DNA of 64,000 bases, taken from the NCBI GenBank assembly GCA_035623075.1, contig DASPUC010000030.1, forward strand, positions 1-64,000, written 5' to 3'. Numbering within the stretch: position 1 is the stretch's first letter; every line of letters begins with the position of its first letter. Origin of the DNA: Nitrospiraceae bacterium (lineage in GTDB: Bacteria; Nitrospirota; Nitrospiria; Nitrospirales; Nitrospiraceae). Below, one piece after another: positions 24,552 to 33,268 of the stretch. The notes below the pieces were generated by a model. It had not been told where the DNA came from and made no database searches. It saw only the letters and a program-made list of their open reading frames with translations. The position numbers and the translations under genes are program-made.

Positions 24552-26336
24552 ATGAAGAATCGGTGGGTTAGTAAGAAGGCAGGTCTCGTGCTTGCCTCAG
24601 CTTTTGGACTTGTGATGCTGTCCGGGAGCACAGGGATGTGGGTTCATGCCCAGGAAGCCGTTCCTGAAGGCTTCAAGAAAGGCGATCTCGCGCCTGAACC
24701 AAAGGCAGAAATGATTGAAGCCGGGAAGCGGGTTTACTTTACGAAGTGTGTCTGGTGCCATGGAGTCGATGGAGCTGGCGACGGTCCGGGGGCTGACCGG
24801 CTGTGGCCGCGTCCCCGGAATTTTAATCAGGGGACGTTCAAGATTCGGCATACGGCCAGCGGCGAATTGCCGTTGTTTGACGCGGCGAAGCCGGTCCCTG
24901 GTCAGAACGATCTCTTTGAGACCGTCACCCACGGTCTGCCTGGGTCTGCCATGCCGTCGTGGGAAGGTATTTTGACGGAAGAGCAGCGGTTGCAAGTGCT
25001 CTCTTTCGTGACCACGCAATTGGTGAAGGATCGAAAGTTTACAGACAAGCAAAGCGAAACGCAGACTATTCTCCAGCTAGCCGACCTCAAACCGAAACAA
25101 GCCTCGGAAGAGAGCCTGAAGAGAGGGTCCGAACTGATCGTTGAAAAAAAATGCATCGAATGTCATGGCACGGAAGGCCGTGGTGATGGGAACGCGTTCA
25201 ACTTAAAAGACGATTGGGGCTTCGCAATCCAACCGGCCAACTGGCACAAATGTTGGAACTTCCGCGGGAGCCGGCAAGATCCGTACAACGTGACGAACAT
25301 CTTCCGGACCTTTTCAACCGGCGTGAACGGCACCCCCATGCCGTCGTTTGCAGACAATACCAGTATTGATGAACGATGGGATATCGCGAACTGGGTGAAC
25401 TTCCTCTGTGAAAGAGATAAGGAGGGAAAGCCACTTCCGATCGATCCTCTGACAGACAAGCCGAAGATCAACTTCGTGGTCCCAGCAGCTCTTGTGCCTG
25501 AAGGCGGAGAGATTTCAAACGATCCCGAAAATGACATGTGGAAGAATGCCCCACGCCGCTATGTGGCCATGGGTGGTCAGATCACCCACAAGCCCAGAAA
25601 CTTCGTGAATCGTATCGACGATATCTGGGTCAAGGCTCTCTATAACGACAAATCCCTCGTCTACCTATTTGAATGGGATGACCGGACCAAGAGTGTTGCA
25701 GAAGGTAAGCTGCCTTGGGCTCCGATCCAAGTTAACTTGGACATCAAGGAGCAGGATCCTAAGACTGGAGAGGAAGGTTCCATTGCCGCGAACCAGAACA
25801 GGTACAAGGTGTACAACGACGCCATTGCGGTTGAGCATCCGGTGAAGTGGAAAGAGCTTCCGGCTCCCATTAAGCCACGGTTCCTGTTCGGCTCGAATGA
25901 GCAGTATCCCGTCGATATCGTGAAATGGGAAGCTGATGGGTCGATCCGGGCCTTCAAAGGAACCGGCTGGGACAAGGATTTTGAAGAACGTGACACCTAT
26001 GAGGAAAATCTCAAGGTGCTCAAGGCAGAATGGAAGAACGGTCGGTGGTACGTCATGATCCAAAGGCCGCTTGGTAACAAGAAGGACCAGGACTATGACG
26101 AGGACACGTTCTTTGAAACAGGGCAGTACATCCCCACAGTGTTCTTTGCATGGGATGGTCACAACGGGGATGCAGGTCGAAAGATGGCTGTGTCAGCCTT
26201 CTACTACACCTTCCTCGAGCCACCGATTCCGAAAGAGACCTATATCTATCCCGTCGTCATCGCGGGAGGAGTAGTCTTGTTGGAAGGATGGATTCTGACT
26301 CGTCGTGTGAACAAAAGAAAAGGCAAGACTCTCTAG
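24552..26336 (+). CDS. Dihaem cytochrome c fused to an ethylbenzene-dehydrogenase-type haem-b domain
   Basis: 594 residues from the ATG at 24552 (GAGGA at 24542); an ATG at 24540 is less well placed. After a signal peptide, two cytochrome c domains carry CVWCH at 66-70 and CIECH at 201-205, with Met-containing AMPSWEG and MPSFADN regions. From about residue 300 the protein resembles the gamma subunit family of ethylbenzene dehydrogenase/NxrC; the closing FFAWDGHNGDAGRKMAVSAF aligns with the ERNGMKA region of the NxrC-like protein at 42914, where a Lys ligates haem. One membrane helix and a basic tail end the protein. It is an unusual single-chain link between haem c and haem b. Confidence 0.8.
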   Translation: MKNRWVSKKAGLVLASAFGLVMLSGSTGMWVHAQEAVPEGFKKGDLAPEPKAEMIEAGKRVYFTKCVWCHGVDGAGDGPGADRLWPRPRNFNQGTFKIRHTASGELPLFDAAKPVPGQNDLFETVTHGLPGSAMPSWEGILTEEQRLQVLSFVTTQLVKDRKFTDKQSETQTILQLADLKPKQASEESLKRGSELIVEKKCIECHGTEGRGDGNAFNLKDDWGFAIQPANWHKCWNFRGSRQDPYNVTNIFRTFSTGVNGTPMPSFADNTSIDERWDIANWVNFLCERDKEGKPLPIDPLTDKPKINFVVPAALVPEGGEISNDPENDMWKNAPRRYVAMGGQITHKPRNFVNRIDDIWVKALYNDKSLVYLFEWDDRTKSVAEGKLPWAPIQVNLDIKEQDPKTGEEGSIAANQNRYKVYNDAIAVEHPVKWKELPAPIKPRFLFGSNEQYPVDIVKWEADGSIRAFKGTGWDKDFEERDTYEENLKVLKAEWKNGRWYVMIQRPLGNKKDQDYDEDTFFETGQYIPTVFFAWDGHNGDAGRKMAVSAFYYTFLEPPIPKETYIYPVVIAGGVVLLEGWILTRRVNKRKGKTL

Positions 26337-26370
26337 TAGTTGACGAGAAGTTTTTGATTGCTGCAATCAG

Positions 26371-26405
26371 GAGGGGGTGGGGTCAACCCACCCCCTCTTT
26401 GTTTT
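26371..26405 (+). terminator. Intrinsic terminator of the oxidase operon
   Basis: GAGGGGGTGGG (26371-26381) and CCCACCCCCTC (26387-26397) form an 11-bp perfect stem with a five-base loop, followed by TTTGTTTT. Confidence 0.9.
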
Positions 26406-26453
26406 GTCCCGTAGGCTGAATGAAGGAGTTTTCCTTGAACAGACGGAGGTTGT

Positions 26454-27098
26454 GTGGCTGGTAGGAAAGGCATGATCTCAGAGGTCACCGGCGTCCTCTT
26501 AGCCGGAGGAAAAAGCCGAAGGATGGGGGAGGATAAGCGGTACCTGCTGGTTGGAGAGCGGACGTTGCTTGAGCGCAGTCTTGAGATCCTTCAAACAGTA
26601 TTTCAGCACGTGGTGATTGTGATTGCGCAAGACAGTGCTCCTCTCGAACAAGTAGCCAGCCCGGTTATCCGGGACCTCATTCCTGACTGTGGAAGCCTGG
26701 GCGGTCTCTATACAGGATTGAAACAGGCGTCCACCGACCATGTCTTTGTCGTGGGCTGTGACATGCCGTTCTTGAATCCGGTCGTGATCCGCCATTTCGT
26801 GAACCTGAAGACGCAAGCCGATATCGTCATGGCCAAATTGTCAAACGGGTTGCATCCGATGCACGCGGTCTATGGCAAACCGTGCCTCCCTTCGCTGGAA
26901 CAGATGATCGCCGCACGCAATCTGAAGATTCAGGATCTCGCCAGCCAGCCTGCATTACGGGTGCGTTTGGTGACCGCCGCCGATCTTGTCGCGATCGACC
27001 CGACTGCCAGATCGTTTCACAACGTCAACACCCCTGCAGACCTCGAAGCAGCCCGTTCGTTCACCCAGCAGCCCGGTCAACCTCGTTTCCGGTCGTAG
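26454..27098 (+). CDS. mobA: Molybdenum cofactor guanylyltransferase
   Basis: 214 residues. The GTG at 26454 is preceded by CGGAGG at 26443; an ATG at 26472 is possible. The nucleotide-binding signature VLLAGGKSRRMGEDKRYL begins near residue 14, with a metal-binding GCDMPFLNP near 101 and a closing FHNVNTPADLEAAR, all typical of MobA, which attaches GMP to molybdopterin to give the dinucleotide cofactor used by DMSO-reductase-family enzymes. That cofactor is required by nitrite oxidoreductase, consistent with the accessory genes further on. Confidence 0.9.
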   Translation: MAGRKGMISEVTGVLLAGGKSRRMGEDKRYLLVGERTLLERSLEILQTVFQHVVIVIAQDSAPLEQVASPVIRDLIPDCGSLGGLYTGLKQASTDHVFVVGCDMPFLNPVVIRHFVNLKTQADIVMAKLSNGLHPMHAVYGKPCLPSLEQMIAARNLKIQDLASQPALRVRLVTAADLVAIDPTARSFHNVNTPADLEAARSFTQQPGQPRFRS

Positions 27099-27237
27099 TG
27101 TTCAACGCCAGCCCGCTTGTCTGCGGCATGATCGTGTCTCAAATCTCGTTGTTACCTGCCTTGTCTCGGCTCATGCCGTATGTTAGAGTGCCCAATTGGT
27201 TTTCCCTTGCTTTGGTAAGGACTTAGGAGTGGTTTGC

Positions 27238-28992
27238 GTGTCTCAAGGGGTTGTACAAGAGATGGTAGCGAATGCCCTCCTCGGTGCCCTTAATGAGGCC
27301 AAGCAGAAGGGACAACTCAAGACCGACATCTGGCCACAACTGAGCTTGGATGCACCGAAGCGTCCGGAGTGGGGCGATCTTGCCTCGACGGTGGCTATGT
27401 CGCTGGCTGGTCCCGAACAACGTGCTCCTTACGACATCGCACAAATTATCGTCGACAATCTTCCCGAGCGTGAACAGCTTTTCGACCGTGTGGAGATTGT
27501 ACGGCCTGGATTCCTCAACCTCACCATCAAGCCGCTGATCTGGCAAGAGGTCCTTCGAGAGATCGAAGGACGGGGAGTTGCCTATGGGCAAGCTGACCTG
27601 GGAAAGGGGCAGCGAGTCCTGGTGGAGTACGTCAGCGCGAACCCCACCGGGCCGATGCACGTGGGTCATGGTCGTGGTGCGGCGGTCGGACAAGCCCTGG
27701 CACGACTTCTCAAGGCCGTCGGATACGACGTTGTCAGTGAGTACTACATCAACGACGCCGGTCGGCAGGTGAAACTCCTGGGCGCCTCCGTGTATGCACG
27801 GTATCAAGAATTAGCCGGTCGACCGGCGGATTTTCCACAAGACGGCTACCAAGGTGCCTATGTCAGGACGCTCGCAGAACGGACGAGGCAGCACCTTGGT
27901 GCTCGCCTGGACAACGTGCCTCCCGCCGAGGCCGAAGCGCTCTGTCGAGACTTTGCCTATCAGGAAATGCTGGCGGTCATTCGTCAGGACCTGACGGCGT
28001 TCGGAATCGAGTTTGACTCATGGTTCAGCGAGGCGTCGTTGCTCGCGTCACAGACCGTCGAGCGAGTATTCGCTGAGCTGAAGACCAAAGGCCTGCTGTT
28101 CGAACAGGAAGGAGCGCAGTGGTTCCGATCGTCTGCCTTCGGGGATGAGAAAGATCGAGTGGTCCGCAAGCAGGACGAGGAATATACCTACCTCGCCTCG
28201 GATATTGCCTATCACCGTGACAAATTGCAGCGTGGGTACGACCTGCTCGTCGACGTCTGGGGAGCCGACCATCATGGTTATATTCCCCGGATGCAGGGAG
28301 TGATGCAAGCCTACGGCTATCCCAAGGACCGCTTGCGCGTCGTCTTGGTGCAGATGGTAAATCTTCTGCGTGGCGGGAAGAAAGTGGAGATGTCGAAACG
28401 TGCGGGCGAGTTCATTACGCTCCGCGAAGTCATCGACGAGGTGGGAGCCGACGCCGCAAAGTTCTTCTTCTTGATGCGGGATTCCAATACGCACTTGGAC
28501 TTCGACCTCGAGTTGGCCAAGCAACGCTCGGCCGACAATCCCGTGTATTACGTGCAGTACGCGCATGCTCGAATCGCAAGTTTATGGCGGGTGGCTGCCT
28601 CACGAGGGGTGGCCTGTCCGCTGCCGAGCGAAGCGGATTTAACACTCTTAACGGATCCCAACGAATTGGGGCTGATCCGCAAACTCTCGGCCTATCCTGC
28701 CGTGTTGCAAGGGGCTGCGGTCGCCTTTGAGCCACATCGCATGACCTACTATCTGCAGCAATTGGCCGCAGGCCTGCACACGTTTTACAACAAACATCGG
28801 ATCCTCCCACCGGCTGCGGATAGCGAAGTTCTGGCCATGACACCGGAGGGACTGGCGGCGACGGAGAAACGCCAGAAAGAGGAACTCACGCCTCAACGGA
28901 CAGGGGCTCGATTAGCGTTAATGCGAGGCGTGCAGCAAGTACTGAAGAACGGCCTGGGGGTGTTGGGGATTTCAGCGCCTGAGCAGATGTAA
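27238..28992 (+). CDS. argS: Arginyl-tRNA synthetase
   Basis: 584 residues from the GTG at 27238, chosen because AGGAG ends 8 bp upstream; the open frame extends to 27196. Class I signatures are present: SANPTGPMHVGHGR (HIGH variant) near residue 140 and EMSKRAGEFITL (KMSKS variant). The N-terminal additional domain and the C-terminal anticodon-binding helices (ALMRGVQQVLKNGLGVLGI) complete the usual ArgRS order. The stop overlaps the start of tgt by one base. Confidence 0.95.
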   Translation: MSQGVVQEMVANALLGALNEAKQKGQLKTDIWPQLSLDAPKRPEWGDLASTVAMSLAGPEQRAPYDIAQIIVDNLPEREQLFDRVEIVRPGFLNLTIKPLIWQEVLREIEGRGVAYGQADLGKGQRVLVEYVSANPTGPMHVGHGRGAAVGQALARLLKAVGYDVVSEYYINDAGRQVKLLGASVYARYQELAGRPADFPQDGYQGAYVRTLAERTRQHLGARLDNVPPAEAEALCRDFAYQEMLAVIRQDLTAFGIEFDSWFSEASLLASQTVERVFAELKTKGLLFEQEGAQWFRSSAFGDEKDRVVRKQDEEYTYLASDIAYHRDKLQRGYDLLVDVWGADHHGYIPRMQGVMQAYGYPKDRLRVVLVQMVNLLRGGKKVEMSKRAGEFITLREVIDEVGADAAKFFFLMRDSNTHLDFDLELAKQRSADNPVYYVQYAHARIASLWRVAASRGVACPLPSEADLTLLTDPNELGLIRKLSAYPAVLQGAAVAFEPHRMTYYLQQLAAGLHTFYNKHRILPPAADSEVLAMTPEGLAATEKRQKEELTPQRTGARLALMRGVQQVLKNGLGVLGISAPEQM

Positions 28993-30179
28993 TGGGACGC
29001 GAACGTATGACCGGCTTTTCCGTTACACAGATAGATCGGCTGACCGGCGCAAGGCGAGGGACGCTGACCACGGCTCACGGCCAGATCGATACGCCGATGT
29101 TCATGCCGGTCGGGACACTGGGTCCGGTCAAGGGGGTTGACCCGGACGACCTCCAGCAACTCGGGTTTCGGCTGATGCTGAACAACGCCTATCATCTGTA
29201 TTTGCGGCCGGGGCACAAGGTTGTGGCAGAATTGGGCGGGCTCCACGCGTTCACCGGTTGGCCAGGGGCGATTCTGACCGACAGCGGTGGATATCAAATT
29301 TTCAGTTTGGCGAAGTTCTGCAACGTGACAGACGGGGGTGTAAGTTTTCAGTCCCATCTCGACGGTTCAACGCATTTCATCACGCCGGAAACAGCCATTG
29401 GGATCGAAGAGGCCTTAGGGGCCGATATCGTCATGGCGTTCGATCAATGCGTCGCGCTCCCGGCTTCTCCCGACGCCCTTCGTGACGCCGTTCGGCGCAC
29501 GAAGCTCTGGGCCGAACGGTGCCAAACCAGCCGTCGCCGGACCGATCAAGCGCTTTTTGGAATTGTGCAGGGAGGGCTGGATGCAGAACTGCGTGTGACC
29601 GCGGCACGAGAGCTGGTCGGTCTTGGGTTTGACGGTTACGCCGTCGGGGGCCTGTCGGTGGGCGAGTCCAAAGCCGAGATGTACGCCACGCTTGACGTCA
29701 CGGTGCCGGAACTACCGCCTTCGAAACCACGCTATCTCATGGGCGTCGGCATGCCTGAAGACCTTGTTGAGGGCGTGGCCCGAGGCATTGACCTGTTCGA
29801 TTGTGTGGTCCCGTCCCGCCACGGGCGGACCGGCTGGCTCTTTACCAGCTTCGGCCGGGTCCTGATCAAGCAAGCGCAGTATGTTCGTGACGAGCGGCCG
29901 ATCGATCCTGCCTGTGGTTGTCCGGTGTGCCTGCGGTACTCGCGGGCCTATTTGCATCATCTGTTCAATGTGAAAGAAATGCTCGGCTCAAGACTCAATA
30001 CCATTCACAACCTCTGGTATTTCGCTGATCTGATGCGTCGCATCCGGGTCGCGATTGAGCAGGGGGCGTTCAGTTCGTTTTGCACCGAGTTCTACCGGAC
30101 TCGCGAGCAGCTGGAAACCGAGATCGTGCTGAATTCGACGGAGGATATAGACCACAGCCGCCGAACGAGACAGGATTAA
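28992..30179 (+). CDS. tgt: Queuine tRNA-ribosyltransferase (tRNA-guanine transglycosylase)
   Basis: 395 residues; the ATG overlaps the argS stop (TAATG). Signatures include TPMFMPVGTLGPVKG, the substrate-binding LTDSGGYQIFSL with the catalytic-type Asp, FGIVQGGLD, and the second active-site FDCVVPSRHGRTG. The zinc site is visible as CGCPVC followed by a His pair in YLHHLF. It exchanges guanine-34 for a queuine precursor in certain tRNAs. It heads the common tgt-yajC-secD-secF order. Confidence 0.95.
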   Translation: MGRERMTGFSVTQIDRLTGARRGTLTTAHGQIDTPMFMPVGTLGPVKGVDPDDLQQLGFRLMLNNAYHLYLRPGHKVVAELGGLHAFTGWPGAILTDSGGYQIFSLAKFCNVTDGGVSFQSHLDGSTHFITPETAIGIEEALGADIVMAFDQCVALPASPDALRDAVRRTKLWAERCQTSRRRTDQALFGIVQGGLDAELRVTAARELVGLGFDGYAVGGLSVGESKAEMYATLDVTVPELPPSKPRYLMGVGMPEDLVEGVARGIDLFDCVVPSRHGRTGWLFTSFGRVLIKQAQYVRDERPIDPACGCPVCLRYSRAYLHHLFNVKEMLGSRLNTIHNLWYFADLMRRIRVAIEQGAFSSFCTEFYRTREQLETEIVLNSTEDIDHSRRTRQD

Positions 30180-30205
30180 CTGAGCCGGGAGGGGAAGATA
30201 CCGAC

Positions 30206-30538
30206 ATGGTGATGCACTCAGTCGCATGGGCTCAAGGGTCGACCGGGAGTGGAGGGGGAATGGGATCGTTGTTGTCCCTGGTTCCCTTCGTCTTAATCTT
30301 CGTCATTTTTTATTTTTTGCTGATCCTGCCTCAGCAGAAGCGGCAGAAACAACAGAAAACGATGATGGAAGCGTTGAAAAAAGGCGACAAAGTCATCACG
30401 GCGTCCGGTATCTGGGGAACCATCGCCAATTTGGGTAAAGACACCGTGACGCTGCAAATTGCCGACAACACGAAGATCAAAATTCAACGGGAACATATCG
30501 CGCGTCTTCGCGGAGATGAAGACGACAAAGAATCGTAG
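30206..30538 (+). CDS. yajC: Preprotein translocase subunit YajC
   Basis: 110 residues from the ATG at 30206 with GGGAGGGG nearby. One membrane helix (LVPFVLIFVIFYFLLILPQQ) leads into the family signature RQKQQKTMMEALKKGDKV and a small beta domain (ITASGIWGTIANLG). It assists SecDF and YidC at the Sec translocon. The position between tgt and secD is the conserved one. Confidence 0.95.
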   Translation: MVMHSVAWAQGSTGSGGGMGSLLSLVPFVLIFVIFYFLLILPQQKRQKQQKTMMEALKKGDKVITASGIWGTIANLGKDTVTLQIADNTKIKIQREHIARLRGDEDDKES

Positions 30539-30568
30539 TCTGCAAGCTAAGAAGGGGTTGGAAATACT

Positions 30569-32212
30569 ATGAAGAGAGTGGGTGGGCGGTTACTGCTCCT
30601 AAGCTCGGTCATCTTGGTGTCGCTCGTTTTCTTTGTGCCAACGTATAGGCCGCTGTATCAGGCCGTGCCGGATTGGGCCCGTAAGCTGTTCCCGGATAAA
30701 GGCATCACGCTTGGACTGGACCTACAGGGAGGCATCCATCTTGTGATGGAGGTCGACGAAGATCGAGCGGTCGAAATCGCTCTCGATCGGACGGTCGTCT
30801 CCTTACAGGATTTACTGCTTGAGAAGAAGATTCCTATCGAGTCGGTCAAGCGGACCGGGCTCAACCATCTCGCCATCAACTTCCAAAACCCTGAGCTGAA
30901 GGACCAGATCAAGAAATTGATCGATGACTACCCCACGTTTACCGACACCGAGTCGGCGGGTTCGAGCAACACCGTGGTATGGGAACTTCGTGATATGGAA
31001 ATAAAGCGGATCAAAGACTCTGCGATCAACCAAGCGTTGGAAACGATCCGGAATCGAATCGACCAGTTCGGCGTGGCCGAACCGTTGGTCCAACGACAGG
31101 GGCTCAAGCAAGTTGTGGTGCAGCTCCCCGGCGTCAAGGATCCGAAGAGAGCGAAGGATCTCATCAAGGAAACGGCGTTGCTGGAATTCAAGATGCTTGA
31201 CGAAGACAACCAGCTCAAGCTCGACCTTCCGGCTCGCGTCCCGAAGGACAGGGAAGCGGACGTCCTGAAGCAGGCTGAGGCCAAGCTCCCTGAGGGTGAC
31301 CAAATCCTCTTCGAGCGAGTGGTTGAGAAAGATACAGGCCGTGAATATCGCATCCCTTACGTCGTCAAAAAGCGGGTCATGTTGACCGGAGATGTCCTGA
31401 GCGACGCACGGGTGGCGATCGGCCAATTTAACGATCCGTATGTGTCCATTACGTTCGATGCCAAAGGGGGAAAGGAGTTTGACCGGATCACCGGGGAGAA
31501 TGTCAAAAAACGGATGGCAATCGTTCTCGACAACACGATCTACTCCGCTCCCGTGATTCAAGAACGTATCACCGGAGGCCGTGCGCAGATTACCGGGACA
31601 TTTTCGACGCAGGAAGCCAATGACTTGGCCATCGTGCTGAGAGCCGGGGCATTACCGGCTCCCTTGAAGATCATCCAAGACCTCACGGTGGGACCCTCGC
31701 TGGGGCAAGATTCCATCGATAAAGGGGTGCGGGCGACGTTGGTTGCCGGCGCAATGGTCGTCGTCTTTATGATCGTCTATTACAAACTCTCCGGCGTGAT
31801 CGCGGATTTCGCGTTGATTCTGAACCTCGTCTGTTTGATCGGAGCCCTGTCCGCCTTGAATGCGACACTGACTTTGCCCGGCATCGCCGGCATTGTGCTG
31901 ACCATCGGGATGGGCGTCGATTCGAACGTCTTGATCTTTGAGCGCATCCGGGAAGAGCTGCGGCAGGGAAAACCGGTGCGGCTGGCGGTGGACGGGGGCT
32001 ACGACAAGGCCTTGCTCACAATCGTGGACTCCCATGTCACGACATTGATCACCGGTGTGGCGCTTTTTCTGTTTGGGACCGGCCCGATCAAGGGGTTCGC
32101 TGTGACCCTGTGCCTTGGTATTGCCATTAATCTCTTTACCGCGTTGGTCGGCACAAAGGTAATTTTCGATATCATGAATCAACGACAGAAAGTGGAGCAG
32201 TTGAGTATCTAG
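30569..32212 (+). CDS. secD: Protein translocase subunit SecD
   Basis: 547 residues. An N-terminal membrane helix is followed by the periplasmic domain with LGLDLQGGIHLVMEV and the signature RNRIDQFGVAEP, and five C-terminal helices containing IVLTIGMGVDSNVLIFERI with its conserved Asp used for proton flow. It uses the proton gradient to drive late steps of protein export. It is separated from secF by an 84-bp repeat-bearing spacer rather than the more common tight junction. Confidence 0.95.
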   Translation: MKRVGGRLLLLSSVILVSLVFFVPTYRPLYQAVPDWARKLFPDKGITLGLDLQGGIHLVMEVDEDRAVEIALDRTVVSLQDLLLEKKIPIESVKRTGLNHLAINFQNPELKDQIKKLIDDYPTFTDTESAGSSNTVVWELRDMEIKRIKDSAINQALETIRNRIDQFGVAEPLVQRQGLKQVVVQLPGVKDPKRAKDLIKETALLEFKMLDEDNQLKLDLPARVPKDREADVLKQAEAKLPEGDQILFERVVEKDTGREYRIPYVVKKRVMLTGDVLSDARVAIGQFNDPYVSITFDAKGGKEFDRITGENVKKRMAIVLDNTIYSAPVIQERITGGRAQITGTFSTQEANDLAIVLRAGALPAPLKIIQDLTVGPSLGQDSIDKGVRATLVAGAMVVVFMIVYYKLSGVIADFALILNLVCLIGALSALNATLTLPGIAGIVLTIGMGVDSNVLIFERIREELRQGKPVRLAVDGGYDKALLTIVDSHVTTLITGVALFLFGTGPIKGFAVTLCLGIAINLFTALVGTKVIFDIMNQRQKVEQLSI

Positions 32213-32296
32213 CGCGGAAGGTGTCAGCGATCAGCTCTTCAGTAAAAAGCTGACGGCTGATGGCTGAACGCTGATAGCGTTTATGAGGGAGAGAGC
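32213..32296. repeat. Intergenic AGCTGAYGGCTGA-type palindromic repeat between secD and secF
   Basis: The spacer contains GTCAGCGATCAGCTCTTCAG and, inverted, AGCTGACGGCTGATGGCTGA. The two arms can fold into a hairpin around AAAA. It has the look of a dispersed intergenic element inserted inside a conserved operon. No gene fits within it. Confidence 0.6.
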
Positions 32297-33214
32297 ATGC
32301 TAGAAATTCTCGGGAAGACCAATTTCGACTTCATGAGCAAGCGCCGTATTGCTTTCACATTTTCCGGCGTCATGGTGCTGCTGGGAATTATCGCGGTGAT
32401 TCAGATCGCTCGGGGGTCGGCGAATCTGGGGATCGATTTCGCAGGAGGGACCGCGGTCCAATTGAAGTTCGATCAGCCGGTCCGAATTGATGAGGCGAGG
32501 AAGGTGTTGGAAGGAAACGGATTAAGGGATGCTGAACTACAGGAATTTGGGCAAGACAACAAACTGCTGATCCGCGTGAAGGCATCCACGACGATAGAAG
32601 AAAAGGTGGCCGAACGAGTCGTGGGCGTGTTCACGAAGGAATTCCCCTCCAACCACTTCGTGGTCGAATCTAGTACTGAGATCGGCCCGACGATCGGTAA
32701 GAAGCTTCAGGAAGATGCGTTAATCGCAGTCGTCATTTCATTTGCCGGAATCATTCTCTATATCGCGGCCCGGTTCGAATTTCGATTCGGCATTGCCGCA
32801 GCGGTCGCCACGTTTCACGATGTCTTAGCCGTCTTGGGCGCCTTTTACCTCCTGGATAAGGAAATCACCCTGCTCGTCGTCACCGCGCTCCTCACCTTGG
32901 CGGGCTACTCTCTGACGGACACAGTTGTCGTGTTTGACCGCATTCGTGAGAATCTGCGGACGCGGAGACGAGACACTGAAGAGACGATGATCAATAATGC
33001 CGTCAATCAAGTCCTGAGCCGGACGATCGTAACGAGTTTGACGGTCGTCCTGGTGTTGATACCGTTGACTGTGGCGGGCGGAGAAGTACTTCACGATTTT
33101 TCGCTCGCCTTGCTTTGGGGCGTCATCTTCGGCACCTATTCGTCCGTGTTCGTGGCCAGCCCGTTGTTGTTATTATGGCCGGGGACGCCCGGTCGGTTGT
33201 TAAAACGCAGTTAG
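32297..33214 (+). CDS. secF: Protein translocase subunit SecF
   Basis: 305 residues with GGGAGAG upstream. The SecF signature LGIDFAGGTAVQLKF lies near residue 48, and the helices carry ATFHDVLAVLGAFYLL and YSLTDTVVVFDRIRENL, the conserved Asp region. Six membrane helices are expected. It works with SecD and YajC. Confidence 0.95.
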   Translation: MLEILGKTNFDFMSKRRIAFTFSGVMVLLGIIAVIQIARGSANLGIDFAGGTAVQLKFDQPVRIDEARKVLEGNGLRDAELQEFGQDNKLLIRVKASTTIEEKVAERVVGVFTKEFPSNHFVVESSTEIGPTIGKKLQEDALIAVVISFAGIILYIAARFEFRFGIAAAVATFHDVLAVLGAFYLLDKEITLLVVTALLTLAGYSLTDTVVVFDRIRENLRTRRRDTEETMINNAVNQVLSRTIVTSLTVVLVLIPLTVAGGEVLHDFSLALLWGVIFGTYSSVFVASPLLLLWPGTPGRLLKRS

Positions 33215-33268
33215 CCGGATGGGCCGGAATCGAAGAGCCTGACAACGTCAGGCCTTGCTCATACACCC

